DNA of 64,000 nt from Alphaproteobacteria bacterium (GTDB lineage: Bacteria; Pseudomonadota; Alphaproteobacteria; Thalassobaculales; Thalassobaculaceae): contig JAJEAR010000074.1 of assembly GCA_022822665.1 (NCBI GenBank), forward strand, positions 1 through 64,000. The letters run 5' to 3'. The notes below the pieces were generated by a model. That model was not told the origin of the DNA. It did not search any database and saw nothing but the letters and a program-made list of their open reading frames with translations. This document shows positions 1 to 8,140 of the stretch, piece by piece. A program made the translations under genes and the position numbers. Within the stretch, counting starts at the first letter, position 1. Each line of letters begins with the position of its first letter.

Positions 1-2
1 GT

Positions 3-273
3 CCCGCGGCGGGCACGGCGCCCCCGCGCGTTGTTGATTCAGGAGATCCTGGAAGCCATCTCGGATTCCGTTGCGGGTTGGATGATAGCGACGCCCTTCC
101 GTAATGGGGCGTTCCCCGTCAAGCGCGATTTTCCATAGCCGGTTGCCCAGGGCCTCATCATCGGCCAAGAGCCTCCGTGCCCGCGGCGGGCACGGCGCCC
201 CCGCGCGTGGTTGATTCAGGAGATCCTGGAAGCCATCACGGCTTCCGTTCCGGGTTGGATGATAGCGACGCCC
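3..273. repeat. 94-bp direct repeat, two copies (3-96 and 180-273)
   Basis: Positions 3-96 and 180-273 match over 94 bp with about four mismatches, and are separated by 83 bp of unrelated sequence. Read on the minus strand, both copies carry the same short C-terminal reading frame ending in MASRIS and a stop. This suggests a duplicated 3' end of a gene, of which the reading frame at 216-476 is the remaining fragment. I do not recognise that protein. Just inside copy 2, GTGCCCGC and GCGGGCAC (177-193) form an 8-bp hairpin with a one-base centre and no T-tract. Confidence 0.75.
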
Positions 274-543
274 TGAGAGGGAATAACGATCCCGGTTGTG
301 TCCGTCGCCAGGCTCTCGCTTCCGTCCGTGGTCAGCGCGGCGGCTGCCAACGTCATGCCTGGTCCAAACGATTCCCGAGTGCCGATCTGGCAGGCGTGCT
401 CGAGCGCCATGGGGCGGCTCGGCAAACAAGGAGTGATACGTGCATCATCGGGAACCGCGTCCCGGCGAGGGGACACCGGTGGCTCGCCATCTTCCGGCGC
501 GGCTCTCCTCTTCTGATTGACTGCCGGTGGGATGCAGCCGCAC

Positions 544-1584
544 CTATGCCGTACGAAGCGCCATCGCTTCCTTGCGCGTGAAGCGGAACCCGGTGCCGTC
601 CCGCCACATCCGGTGAAGCACCACCGCGATGCGCCGGGCCAGCGCGACCGTTGCGCGCTTCTTGCCGCGGAGCGTTGCCAGACGCAGCGCCCATGCCTTC
701 AGCCAGTTCGGGGCCCCGCGGTGCAGCATCACCGTCGCGGCCTGATAGAGCGCCGTGCGCAGACCGGCGTCGCCGGCCCTGGTGATCGCACCGACGATAT
801 CGCGTTCCCCGGACTGATGTCGTCTCGGTGTCAGCCCCACCCAGGGGCCGACATCCTTTGATCGTCGGAACCGGCCAGGGTCGTCGATTGCGGAGACGAA
901 GGTCAGAGCGACGACGGGGCCGACGCCGGGCATGGTCATCAGCACCCCACAGACCGGATCCTCCCGGGCCAGGGTGCGGATCAGCTTCTCCAGGCCAGCC
1001 AGCTCGAGGCGCAGGGCCGCTCGCGCGCGCAGGATCGGCTCAGCCGCGGCTTCCAGCATTGCGTTGCCGGCGATCAGGTCCCGGACACGAGCCTCGTACC
1101 GGCCCTTCGAGACCTGGCCAAGCTTCAGGCCGAAGTTGCGCAAGACACCGCGCAGCGACAGCTCCAGATTGACCAGAACAGACTGCACGGACTTGCGCGA
1201 GGTCAGCAGCGCCCGCATCTCTTGCGACGAGACCGTCTTGCAATGCACCGGCCGGAACCAGCCCATCTGCAGGAGCCGTGCAATGCCTTCGGCATCCCGG
1301 CGATCCGTCTTGATAGGCATCGCCTTCAGCGCCGCCTTGACCTGCCGGGTCTCCATCAGCACGGCTTCGAAGCCAGCATCGGTCAGCCCCTTGTGCAACC
1401 AATGAGACAGCGGACCGGCTTCGAGGCCGATCGCCGCGATGTCGTGCGGCAGCTCGTACAAGAACGCGACCAGCGAATCGGGGGCGCTGGCGACCTGCCC
1501 CTCTGTCACGATCTTCCCCTTCTCGCCGAGAACGCAGATCGCCGTGGTTGCCAGCGATACGTCGAGACCGATATAAATCTCCAT
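544..1584 (-). CDS. IS110-family transposase
   Basis: Transposase of 346 residues, starting at the ATG at 1584 (peptide MEIYIGLDVS). Longer in-frame starts add residues unlike the family. The N-terminal DEDD-type (RuvC-like) catalytic domain shows the first Asp in GLDVS, Glu in GLEAGP, and an Asp pair in KTDRRDAEG. The C-terminal transposase_20 domain begins near MPGVGPVVA and includes the GLTPRRHQSG segment. The gene has no visible frameshift or premature stop, so the element may be functional. An AAAGGG ribosome-binding site lies 8 nt before the ATG, inside the stem of the upstream hairpin. IS110 elements lack clear terminal repeats, so the ends cannot be placed. Confidence 0.92.
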   Translation of the reverse strand: MEIYIGLDVSLATTAICVLGEKGKIVTEGQVASAPDSLVAFLYELPHDIAAIGLEAGPLSHWLHKGLTDAGFEAVLMETRQVKAALKAMPIKTDRRDAEGIARLLQMGWFRPVHCKTVSSQEMRALLTSRKSVQSVLVNLELSLRGVLRNFGLKLGQVSKGRYEARVRDLIAGNAMLEAAAEPILRARAALRLELAGLEKLIRTLAREDPVCGVLMTMPGVGPVVALTFVSAIDDPGRFRRSKDVGPWVGLTPRRHQSGERDIVGAITRAGDAGLRTALYQAATVMLHRGAPNWLKAWALRLATLRGKKRATVALARRIAVVLHRMWRDGTGFRFTRKEAMALRTA

Positions 1585-1669
1585 TGTCGTTGCCCTTTCT
1601 GTTCGAGAACCTGGGGCGCGCCTTGCGGCAAGACCCCGTGAACACGCTGCAAGCGTAAGGGCAACGACA
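1585..1669 (-). ncRNA. Structured leader of IS110 transposase (candidate bridge RNA or translational hairpin)
   Basis: Perfect 13-bp inverted arms at 1585-1597 and 1657-1669 enclose 59 nt. The enclosed segment contains two more 5-bp hairpins (1622-1632 and 1644-1656). In the transposase mRNA the proximal arm ends directly at the start codon and contains the AAAGGG Shine-Dalgarno sequence, so folding would hide it. IS110-family elements are known to encode a bridge RNA in their non-coding ends; whether this segment is part of one is inference. Confidence 0.45.
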
Positions 1670-2200
1670 CCCAATCTCCGACATCACCACAAGCCGACAA
1701 TGTCGCCAGGTAGCGCCGAGCCCCATTACGGCATCTGGGGACACAACCCACCCTGTCGCACGGCGAGACCTGTGGATGATCGGCAGGCGGCTTGGCTACG
1801 GCAACATTGAGACGACCGCCCCGTATGGCGCCTTGCCCGGGATTGCATCCAGAACGCCGCGGCGCGGATCACCGGGAGCATCGGCGTAAACTTGTCTCCC
1901 GATGACGCGCACACCTCTCACGACGTGAGGTAATGACCGTTCTGTCCAGTATCACTTTCGGGCTGCCTCGACACCCGGGCTTGCGCTATGACGCGCCGAC
2001 CGCCCTTGCTCACGCCAAAGGCAGCCTGTCGCCAGGGTCCGACCGGGTCCCACTCGGCGTCGCGCCGAAGATGCGATTCCGTGGCGGAATGACCGTTCAA
2101 CCAGCTGTTTGAGAATTCTGCGGCTTCAAAGCCGTCGACGCGTCGACCACGTTGGTCCTCTTGCCCGAAATTTGCGACAGGTTTCGGTCGCGCCTTACAC
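1670..2200. other. No recognisable gene
   Basis: No reading frame here looks like a known protein. The only structure I see is an 11-bp direct repeat AATGACCGTTC at 1932-1942 and 2088-2098. The stretch is probably IS flank or decayed accessory DNA. Confidence 0.5.
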
Positions 2201-2229
2201 TGTCGGAAACATGCATCATGTTTCCGACA
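2201..2229. promoter_or_regulatory. Operator-like palindrome at a start codon
   Basis: Arms of 13 bp (2201-2213 and 2217-2229, TGTCGGAAACATG and its exact complement) are separated by 3 nt. The right arm runs into the ATG at 2229. A perfect palindrome overlapping a start codon is typical of an autoregulated antitoxin operator. The downstream frame is only a remnant, so the site appears orphaned. Confidence 0.5.
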
Positions 2230-2381
2230 TGACCACGCTCACGCAAGATACGAGTTTGCGCTCCCGGCTACTCGCGCGCATCGCGACCGAACCGAAGGTC
2301 TGGCCGGAGAACGAGCTCTTCCGGCGGTATTTCAGGCACACTATCAACCGCGACAGCCGCCGCAGCGGTATCCGGTGCTGA
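2229..2381 (+). pseudogene. Truncated antitoxin-like N-terminus (DUF6088/AbiEi-like)
   Basis: A 50-codon frame starts at the ATG inside the palindrome. Its first 25 residues (MTTLTQDTSLRSRLLARIA, then EPKVW) resemble, from memory, the N-terminal helix of DUF6088/AbiEi-type antitoxins, which continue into a winged helix. Here the similarity stops after the VW pair and the frame ends soon after, so the winged-helix part is missing. It is probably a decayed fragment. The family assignment is tentative. Confidence 0.3.
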
Positions 2382-2467
2382 CCGCACGCCCGGCTCCAAC
2401 ATGGGCGGCCGCGTGGCAGTGACGCCCTGAAACCGACGAACGCTCACGTGAGCTTCCCTTCTCCGGC

Positions 2468-3097
2468 TCAAGTCCGGGTCCATCGCTTCGGACGCCGCGA
2501 TCCGCTCCTGTGGCTCGCGAGCGGACCACGCCGACGCCGCGCCATGTCATCGAGACCGAGACGGATCAGCGTCTCGTTGAGGACGGACGGATCGAACGGC
2601 CCGCCGTACCACTGGAGTAGCGCCTGGTGCTCCTCGTGGGTCGGATCGAGGACCGCCTCCAGAAAATCCATGAAGCCTCCCGGCCCGCCGACATCCTCCG
2701 GCGGACAGCGCCCGGCCCCCTCCACGAAGGCCGGGTATTCCATGTCAGGATCGCCGTCGCGAACCTCTTCGACGATCACGTCATGGCACCAGTAGTCGCC
2801 GAAGTCGTAGATATAGACGAACCGGTCCACGTCGCGCGCGATCACGGTACGCAGCCGTATCCCCTTCGCACTGTAAAACGCGGGCTCGCCGTCGAACTCG
2901 CGAAACCTCGGATCACTGTAGCGCCGGTCCCCGATCTCGAACTCCCACAGGTGCGAGAAAGTCCAGCCCATGGACCACTGGATTGCCTCGTGAAGAGCCT
3001 GAAGGGTCGTCGACAGCGGCATGTCGATCCGCCGCCAGATCTTCGCCTCGAGCTCCTGAAGTTCGATGCGAAGCCGTGCAATTGGTTCGCTCATCAC
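2468..3097 (-). CDS. Plasmid pRiA4b ORF-3 family protein
   Basis: Protein of about 209 residues matching the pRiA4b ORF-3 family, whose function is not established. Family hallmarks are visible: an early KIWRRI segment, LHEAIQWSMGW near residues 35-45, the HLWEFEIG segment, the YDFGDYWCHDV block near residues 96-106, and the late LQWYGGPFDP segment. The C-terminal 25 residues are Arg/Ser-rich and probably disordered. Such genes are usually found on plasmids, in islands or near transposons, which fits the mobile setting here. No partner gene is coupled to it. Confidence 0.85.
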   Translation of the reverse strand: MMSEPIARLRIELQELEAKIWRRIDMPLSTTLQALHEAIQWSMGWTFSHLWEFEIGDRRYSDPRFREFDGEPAFYSAKGIRLRTVIARDVDRFVYIYDFGDYWCHDVIVEEVRDGDPDMEYPAFVEGAGRCPPEDVGGPGGFMDFLEAVLDPTHEEHQALLQWYGGPFDPSVLNETLIRLGLDDMARRRRGPLASHRSGSRRPKRWTRT

Positions 3098-3667
3098 CCG
3101 TTTCCTTCAGCCTTCCCCTGACCCTTTAGGCGCATAGAACCTCCGCACTGCAGCGACAACCTGCACTTTCCGCGACGGTACCTCCCGGCATGGCCGCGTT
3201 TCCGCCCCTTGTTCACAATTCCCGATCCGACGCGGCGAAGCCTCTGGCTGGATGTATGCTCTCAATTCTTCAACTCTGTCCACAAAAAGGGGCGCCGGCG
3301 TTCATCACCGTAGCGAAAGCGTGTGATGCCTGTCGCAAAAGGACCGGGGAGACCGTGCGGATCCCCGGGCAAGGCCGTGAACGCCACGCCGAGGCCTGCT
3401 GTCGGGTCCCTTTGCGCATTGGCAAAAGGATGTCGTGGTCGAGGTGACCTGGGGTATCGGGACGGTTATCGGCCCGTGAAGCGCGACGCCATGAACCCGG
3501 CTGTGCCCGGCGCACTGCACGCGGTGCTTGAACGGGAACCTGCGCTTGATGAACGGGCGGTGGTGATCCGGCCCCGTGGGCCGACAATCAGCGCCGGGGT
3601 TGCCCCCGAGGAGCGCGGTTGGCCATGCGTCACACCGGAACCGGAATGCCCGGTCGAACGGCTCTTC
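3098..3667. other. No recognisable gene
   Basis: There are several overlapping short frames on both strands, but none has a family signature or a convincing ribosome-binding site. It is probably decayed sequence between the pRiA4b ORF-3 gene and the Rieske oxygenase. Confidence 0.4.
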
Positions 3668-4852
3668 CTACTGGCTGGCGGCAATCCCGGAGGTCCCGGC
3701 GCTCGTCGCGAGGGCCCTTGCCACCGCGACCATGAAGCGGTGCGTGAGCCGGTCGTGCGCCTCGGTCAGGATGCCGCCGGCGAACGCATCCGACCGGCGC
3801 CCGGACTGCATGAGTTCGACAACGCCGACATCCTCCGCAAACACCCTTTTCCAGGTATCGACCAGCTGTTCCACCGCCAGGTCGTGGTCCTCGCGGTCAG
3901 GCCGGTCGCCGACCAGGTACAGGTGGATGCGCTCGCGGGTGCGGTTGGCTGCGAGCGGGTCGATGATGATGGCATAGAAATGGTCGGGCTGGAGGCCCAG
4001 CAGCAGGTTGGGGAACACCAGCGGGTACTCGCCGGACCGCTGCTGTTCGGGTGTCAGGCCCGGAAACGGGGTGAACGGTGCTTCGCCCGAGGACAGGGCC
4101 GAGAATTCCGACGTAACCTGGCCGTAGACCCGGTCGCAGACGACGACCTGGTGATGGTTCTCCAACGGCGACCGCGAAGTCAGGTTCGGGTGGATCCACG
4201 GCAGGTGGTACGACTCGAGGTAGTTCTCGATCGCGAGCTTCCAGTTGGCGGCGAGCTCGAGTTCCCAGCTGGCCGCGTGGCGTAGTCGTGACATCTCGTA
4301 GCCGGACCAGCGCTCGTCAAGCGGTCGGAGGAATGTCGACAGTGGCTCCGCGGTGCCCGAGAGGTCCGCGAAGATCAGGTCGTTCCACACCTCGAGCCGG
4401 ACCGGGGCGAGGCCGAGATCCGATTTCTCCAGCGCCGGGCAGCTGTCCAGGTTCCAGCCACCGGCATGCGGCGTGCGCACCAGCCTGCCGTCGAGACCGT
4501 AGGTCCAGGAATGGTAGGGGCAGCGCAGCGAACTGCGGTGACGTTCCGGCCCGGTGACCAGCAGCACGCCGCGGTGGCTGCACACGTTGTGAAACCCGTT
4601 GATTGCCCCGCCTCGGTCCCGCACCAGCACCAGAGGCATGCCCGCGAGTTCCACCGGACGGACATCGCCGGGCTCGGGAATGTCGGCCCCGACCCCGATG
4701 CAGGTCCAGGTGCGCGCGAACAGCGAGTGCGCCTCAAGCAGATGGGCCTCGGGGTCGCGGTAGCAGGCGTTGGGAAGCCCCCGCCTGGTTTCGGCCGGGG
4801 CGGTGAGACCCGCCATGATCGCGCCGACATCGAGATTCGACATGCGGAACAC
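3668..4852 (-). CDS. Rieske non-heme iron oxygenase, alpha subunit
   Basis: Aromatic-ring-hydroxylating dioxygenase-type large subunit of 394 residues, a normal length. The N-terminal Rieske [2Fe-2S] domain has the Cys91-X-His93 and Cys111-X2-His114 ligands. The catalytic domain contains NWKLAIENYLESYHLPWIH, which supplies the bridging-region Asn/Glu and two mononuclear-iron histidines (near 216 and 221). No beta subunit, ferredoxin or reductase gene is adjacent, so electron donors must lie elsewhere. The substrate cannot be deduced; demethylase-type oxygenases of this family often act on quaternary amines or methoxy compounds. MSNLDV, four codons in, is an alternative start. Confidence 0.9.
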   Translation of the reverse strand: MFRMSNLDVGAIMAGLTAPAETRRGLPNACYRDPEAHLLEAHSLFARTWTCIGVGADIPEPGDVRPVELAGMPLVLVRDRGGAINGFHNVCSHRGVLLVTGPERHRSSLRCPYHSWTYGLDGRLVRTPHAGGWNLDSCPALEKSDLGLAPVRLEVWNDLIFADLSGTAEPLSTFLRPLDERWSGYEMSRLRHAASWELELAANWKLAIENYLESYHLPWIHPNLTSRSPLENHHQVVVCDRVYGQVTSEFSALSSGEAPFTPFPGLTPEQQRSGEYPLVFPNLLLGLQPDHFYAIIIDPLAANRTRERIHLYLVGDRPDREDHDLAVEQLVDTWKRVFAEDVGVVELMQSGRRSDAFAGGILTEAHDRLTHRFMVAVARALATSAGTSGIAASQ

Positions 4853-4953
4853 CCTCCGGGACAGGGCCTGATATTCCGCTTGTGCATGACGAACGGGTGT
4901 TCCTGCTGTTTCCGGTCCGTCACAATTCTTGCCAGAAAACGCCGTTTCTGGGT

Positions 4954-5724
4954 TCAGGCGTCGATCTCGAGCCAGACCGGGGTATGGTCGGAAGCCTTCG
5001 GCCTGCCCCGCGGAGCGGTGTCGATCCCGGCGTCGAGCAGCCGGTCGGTGGCCCAGGGCGAGACCAGCAGGTGATCAATGCGCACGCCGTGGTCCTTGTG
5101 CCAGGCGCCGCCCTGGTAATCCCAGAAGGTGTAGCGATGCGGCGTGTCGTCGAACACCCGGAACGCGTCCATGTAGCCGAGGTTGAGGATCTGGCGGAAC
5201 CGCGACCGCGACTCCGGCTGGCACAGCGCATCGTCGGCCCAGGCTGCGGGATCGTGCACGTCGTCGTCGCCGGGCACCACGTTGTAGTCACCGGCGAGCA
5301 CCACCGGCATCTCGAGATCAAGCAGTGCCCGGGCCCGGTCGATCAGGCGGTCCATCCATTCGAGCTTGTAGGAAAACCGGTCGGTGCCGATCGGGTTGCC
5401 GTTCGGCAGGTAGATCGAGGCGAACCGCACCGGTCCGACAGTGGCCTCGAGATAGCGGGCCTGGGCATCGTCATCGTCGCCCGGAAGCCCCGACTCGACA
5501 TCCTCGAGCGGGTCCTTCGAGAGGATGGCAACACCGTTGTAGCTCTTCTGGCCGTGAACCGCGACGTTGTAGCCGCGGTCTTCGATCTCCAGTCGGGGGA
5601 AGGCCTCGTCGACCGTCTTGGTCTCCTGCAGCATGACGACGTCGGGCCGGGCCTGGTCGAGCCAGTCGAGGAGGTTCGGGAGCCGGGCGCGGATCGAGTT
5701 GACGTTCCAGGTGGCTGCCTTCAC
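4954..5724 (-). CDS. xthA: Exodeoxyribonuclease III
   Basis: AP endonuclease and 3'-5' exonuclease of base-excision repair, about 256 residues. The start is the GTG at 5724 (VKAATWNVNS, matching the family's MKIATWNVNSI), which overlaps the upstream ErpA-like stop codon as GTGA and implies translational coupling. Catalytic features of the EEP fold are present: Asn in WNVNSIR, the metal-binding Glu in LQETK, Asp/Asn in GDYNV, and the final SDHTPV with catalytic Asp-His. It is co-directional with the Fe-S carrier gene, an arrangement common in alphaproteobacteria. Confidence 0.95.
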   Translation of the reverse strand: MKAATWNVNSIRARLPNLLDWLDQARPDVVMLQETKTVDEAFPRLEIEDRGYNVAVHGQKSYNGVAILSKDPLEDVESGLPGDDDDAQARYLEATVGPVRFASIYLPNGNPIGTDRFSYKLEWMDRLIDRARALLDLEMPVVLAGDYNVVPGDDDVHDPAAWADDALCQPESRSRFRQILNLGYMDAFRVFDDTPHRYTFWDYQGGAWHKDHGVRIDHLLVSPWATDRLLDAGIDTAPRGRPKASDHTPVWLEIDA

Positions 5725-6104
5725 TCCTCCGGGTCCCTGATCGAGAACGAGGTCCCGCATCCGCATGACGACGCCGCATTCGGATTGGTGACCTGGAAAT
5801 ACGACCCGATCAGTTCCTCCACGTAGTCGAGCACGCCGCCATGGACCAGATCGAGCGACACGGGGTCGACCAGGACGGTGACGCCGTCGCGTTCGAAGGC
5901 GAGGTCGTCGGAGTCGCGTCGGGCATCAAGCGAGAAGTTGTACTGGAACCCCGAACACCCGCCGCCTTCCACCGAGACCCGCATGTACATGGGTGCACCG
6001 CCGCCGCCGCCGGTCTGTTCGTCGCGCAGCAGCACGCCAACGCGCCGCGCCGCGCTCTCTGTGAGGTCGAAGGGCTGGACGGATGCAGGATGGCCATCAG
6101 GCAT
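5721..6104 (-). CDS. erpA: ErpA/IscA-type iron-sulfur cluster insertion protein
   Basis: A-type Fe-S carrier (HesB/IscA/ErpA family) of 127 residues that delivers clusters to apoproteins. The three conserved cysteines are in GGGCSGFQY and in SSCGCGTSF near the C-terminus. A Gly-rich insert (GGGGG) lies in the N-terminal half. The gene ends in a GTGA overlap with xthA. In related genomes erpA often faces dgt directly; here about 7.9 kb of accessory DNA separates them. The symbol is by family and context; IscA or SufA subtype cannot be excluded. Confidence 0.9.
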   Translation of the reverse strand: MPDGHPASVQPFDLTESAARRVGVLLRDEQTGGGGGAPMYMRVSVEGGGCSGFQYNFSLDARRDSDDLAFERDGVTVLVDPVSLDLVHGGVLDYVEELIGSYFQVTNPNAASSCGCGTSFSIRDPEE

Positions 6105-6351
6105 GGTGCACTCCTGTGTTCCGTGCGGGAATGACCAGTGCAGTATACCTGCATCTCGGGCGCTGCTTCAATGGGCCCGGCGCGATCGGCCGTGGCCATG
6201 CGGAGCCTGCCTTGCGCATACTGGCAGCGCCCGGGGGATGGGAGAGCGTCTTGCTCCGGAACTCTGTTCCCGTTGCGGAAGCGAGCGCGGGCCGATTGAT
6301 GCGCTGCTGCGCTGAACCTGCAACGTCCGGACAGGTGGAAGGAGTATCGCC

Positions 6352-6663
6352 GTGTCGAACTTCAGCGACATCAAGGCGCACTCGAACGAGATGGCGAACG
6401 ACACCATCCGGATGAGAGTGAGGCCAAGCGACAGGGAGCGTATTGCACGGGCCGCCGGGTTGTCGGGCATGACGCTCGCGACGTTCGTCAGGGCGTCGGC
6501 CGCCCGGGAAGCCGGGCGTATCCTGCGGGAGCATCGAACGACGACGCTCTCGGAGCGCGACAGCCGGGCCCTGCTGGAGGCGCTCGACCATCCGCCGCCG
6601 CCAATGGCGGCGGCTCGGGACGCGGTGCGCAACTACCGCTCCCGGATTGCCAATGCGGAGTGA
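6352..6663 (+). CDS. tacA: TacA-like type II antitoxin (DUF1778)
   Basis: Ribbon-helix-helix antitoxin of 103 residues. The N-terminal DNA-binding segment NDTIRMRVRPSDRERIARAA and the following TLATFVRASA helix are typical of DUF1778. The C-terminal part (SERDSRALLEALDHPPPP) is the usual toxin-neutralising tail. The GTG start is supported by AAGGAG 7 nt upstream; ATG at 6391 is an alternative. The cognate acetyltransferase toxin reading frame overlaps its 3' end by 11 bp but is broken, so this antitoxin is now probably an orphan. Confidence 0.85.
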   Translation: MSNFSDIKAHSNEMANDTIRMRVRPSDRERIARAAGLSGMTLATFVRASAAREAGRILREHRTTTLSERDSRALLEALDHPPPPMAAARDAVRNYRSRIANAE

Positions 6664-7480
6664 TGAAGAGCCGCCATCCGTCGCAGGAATCTCCATCGAG
6701 CCATTCGACCCCGGCCGGCACGACCTGCCGGATTTTTCCTGCTGGACGGATCGTCTCGACAACTTTCTTCGCTTCACTGCCAGCAAGTAGCAGAAGGACG
6801 ACTCCACGCGGAAATTCGTTGCGGTAAACGTGAATCTGCACCATGTGCTCGACAACTGGTTCCACAACACATGGTACCGGTGGAACACGAAAGGCGATGC
6901 GATAATCATACGTTATGCGGACCACTTCGTGCGCGGCTTCCAGTACATGGAAGACACGAAACTTTCCCGGCGGGACCCCTGCGATCGACTGGCCCAACAT
7001 GGACTGGAACTGCATCCACCAAAGACCCGGTTCATCGAAATCGGGCGGCACGCGGAAGCGGACCGCAAGGTCCGGGGACAGGGAAAACCGGGGACGTCCG
7101 ACTTCCTTGGCATGACGCACTTCTGCGATCAGTCAAGGAATGAACGGTTCAGGATCGGCCGCAAGTCTGCCCGCAAGCGGGTCAACCGCACGTTGCGGCG
7201 GATCACGCAGGCGCTTCGCAAGCGTTGGCACGACTATCGGCACGAGACGGCCAGGTGGTTGGGCAGGGACATCGACGGCTGGCTCAACAACGCCGTACCC
7301 GGGAATGGTCGACACCTGGAGAGCTTCATTCACCGGTACAGAGTGCTGCTTTGAGGTGCACAACTGCGATGGTCCCGGCGGGACCGCACCGAATGGGACA
7401 AGACAGACTCCCCCAGCGCTGTCCACCGGCTAAGAGACCGGATCCGACACCCGTGGCCGGGCCAACGGTTCGTCGTCTAG
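6653..7480 (+). pseudogene. tacT toxin fragment fused in frame to group II intron reverse transcriptase remnant
   Basis: One reading frame from the ATG at 6653 to the stop at 7478 is interrupted only by an in-frame TAG (6788) and TGA (7352). Its first 57 or so codons resemble the N-terminus of a TacT GNAT toxin (FSCWTDRLDNFLRF, then KDDSTRKFVAV). Near 6830 it switches to group II intron reverse transcriptase from just before the catalytic box (NLHHVLDNWF) through the maturase region to HPWPGQRFVV. The catalytic YADD is YADH. The toxin C-terminus and the first half of the reverse transcriptase are both missing. Confidence 0.75.
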
Positions 7481-7489
7481 CCCAGAGGG

Positions 7490-7563
7490 GGGAGCCCGAT
7501 GCGCTGGCGCGCAAGCCAGGATCTGCGCAGGCGGTGCCGGGTAACCGGCTTCACTACCGTGAT
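7490..7563 (+). mobile_element. Degenerate 3' end of a group II intron (domain V/VI-like)
   Basis: Just after the reverse-transcriptase remnant, GAGCCCGATGCG (7492-7503) followed by AAGCCAGGATCTG and a GGGTAACCGGCTTCACTACCG tract resembles the domain V and VI region that follows bacterial group II intron ORFs. The pairing is imperfect and no 5' intron end was found, so the intron looks dead. Confidence 0.45.
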
Positions 7564-8090
7564 ACAACAGGCAGCACTCCGGCTCCCGCCGCTTCAGATG
7601 GGGTGGAAGCGGCCCCCAACCGGACTTCCCGGCAAGCCCCGGACCACGATCCGAGGCAACCGGCGAGGGGTGCTTTCCACCGACAATCGATACAGGATCC
7701 GGTCAATGCCCGCCGGATTCTTCGCCGTTCGCAACCGCGGGCACGCCCTCCACGATCTGTTGACAAGCCTAGGCCCTGTGCCAAAATGGCCCATGGTGAA
7801 CAGGACCTCCGCAAGGCGGCTCTGGACTAATGAAGGCACCACGACCGGGGGTGCCGTCGGCACCTCTGAGCCAGTTGAATCGCTGCGGCCCGCACAAACC
7901 GATACTGCGCTCGGAACCTGGGTATCCGAGTGGCCTTCTGATGCTGGCTCCGGTTTTGTCGCTTGCGACGACAAGGATACAGCCAGCCGCCGAGCCTTCG
8001 AAGCTTCGCTCAAGGACTGCACGCCGGGCTGTATCACGGGGCCGAACCGGTTCAAGGATCGGGGTCCGTCCACCGCTACCGCAAAGTTCC
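7564..8090. other. No recognisable gene
   Basis: An open frame runs through this stretch and into dctP, but it lacks family signatures and a ribosome-binding site. It is best read as non-coding flank. A small hairpin GGTGCC-GTC-GGCACC lies near 7850-7864. Confidence 0.45.
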
Positions 8091-8116
8091 CCGGAGTTGA
8101 CCCCAACCAACTCCGG
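8091..8116. promoter_or_regulatory. Operator-like inverted repeat upstream of dctP
   Basis: The perfect 9-bp arms CCGGAGTTG (8091-8099) and CAACTCCGG (8108-8116) have an 8-nt spacer. They overlap the predicted -35 box and most of the promoter spacer of the TRAP operon, so a bound repressor would block RNA polymerase. The regulator is not in the window. Confidence 0.5.
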
Positions 8117-8124
8117 AATACAAT
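8097..8124 (+). promoter_or_regulatory. Predicted sigma-70 promoter for dctPQM
   Basis: -35 TTGACC (8097-8102), 16-bp spacer, -10 TACAAT (8119-8124). Transcription would start near 8131, leaving a very short leader before the ATG at 8141. The GGAGGT ribosome-binding site (8131-8136) would lie at the extreme 5' end. Confidence 0.4.
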
Positions 8125-8140
8125 CGAACCGGAGGTCAAG

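Larger units (their letters stand above)
544..1669 (-). mobile_element. IS110-family insertion sequence (minimum extent)
   Basis: The span covers the transposase and its structured 5' leader. The true ends were not found, because this family usually lacks terminal inverted repeats and need not leave a target duplication. The element sits in repeat-rich accessory DNA. Confidence 0.6.

Noticed and set aside
1932-2098. 11-bp direct repeat AATGACCGTTC (1932-1942, 2088-2098) as IS target duplication
   Set aside because: The copies do not flank a recognisable element, so they could be chance.
7499-8140. Long N-terminal extension of the dctP frame
   Set aside because: The signal peptide and GGAGGT ribosome-binding site place the start at 8141, and the upstream codons show no family similarity.
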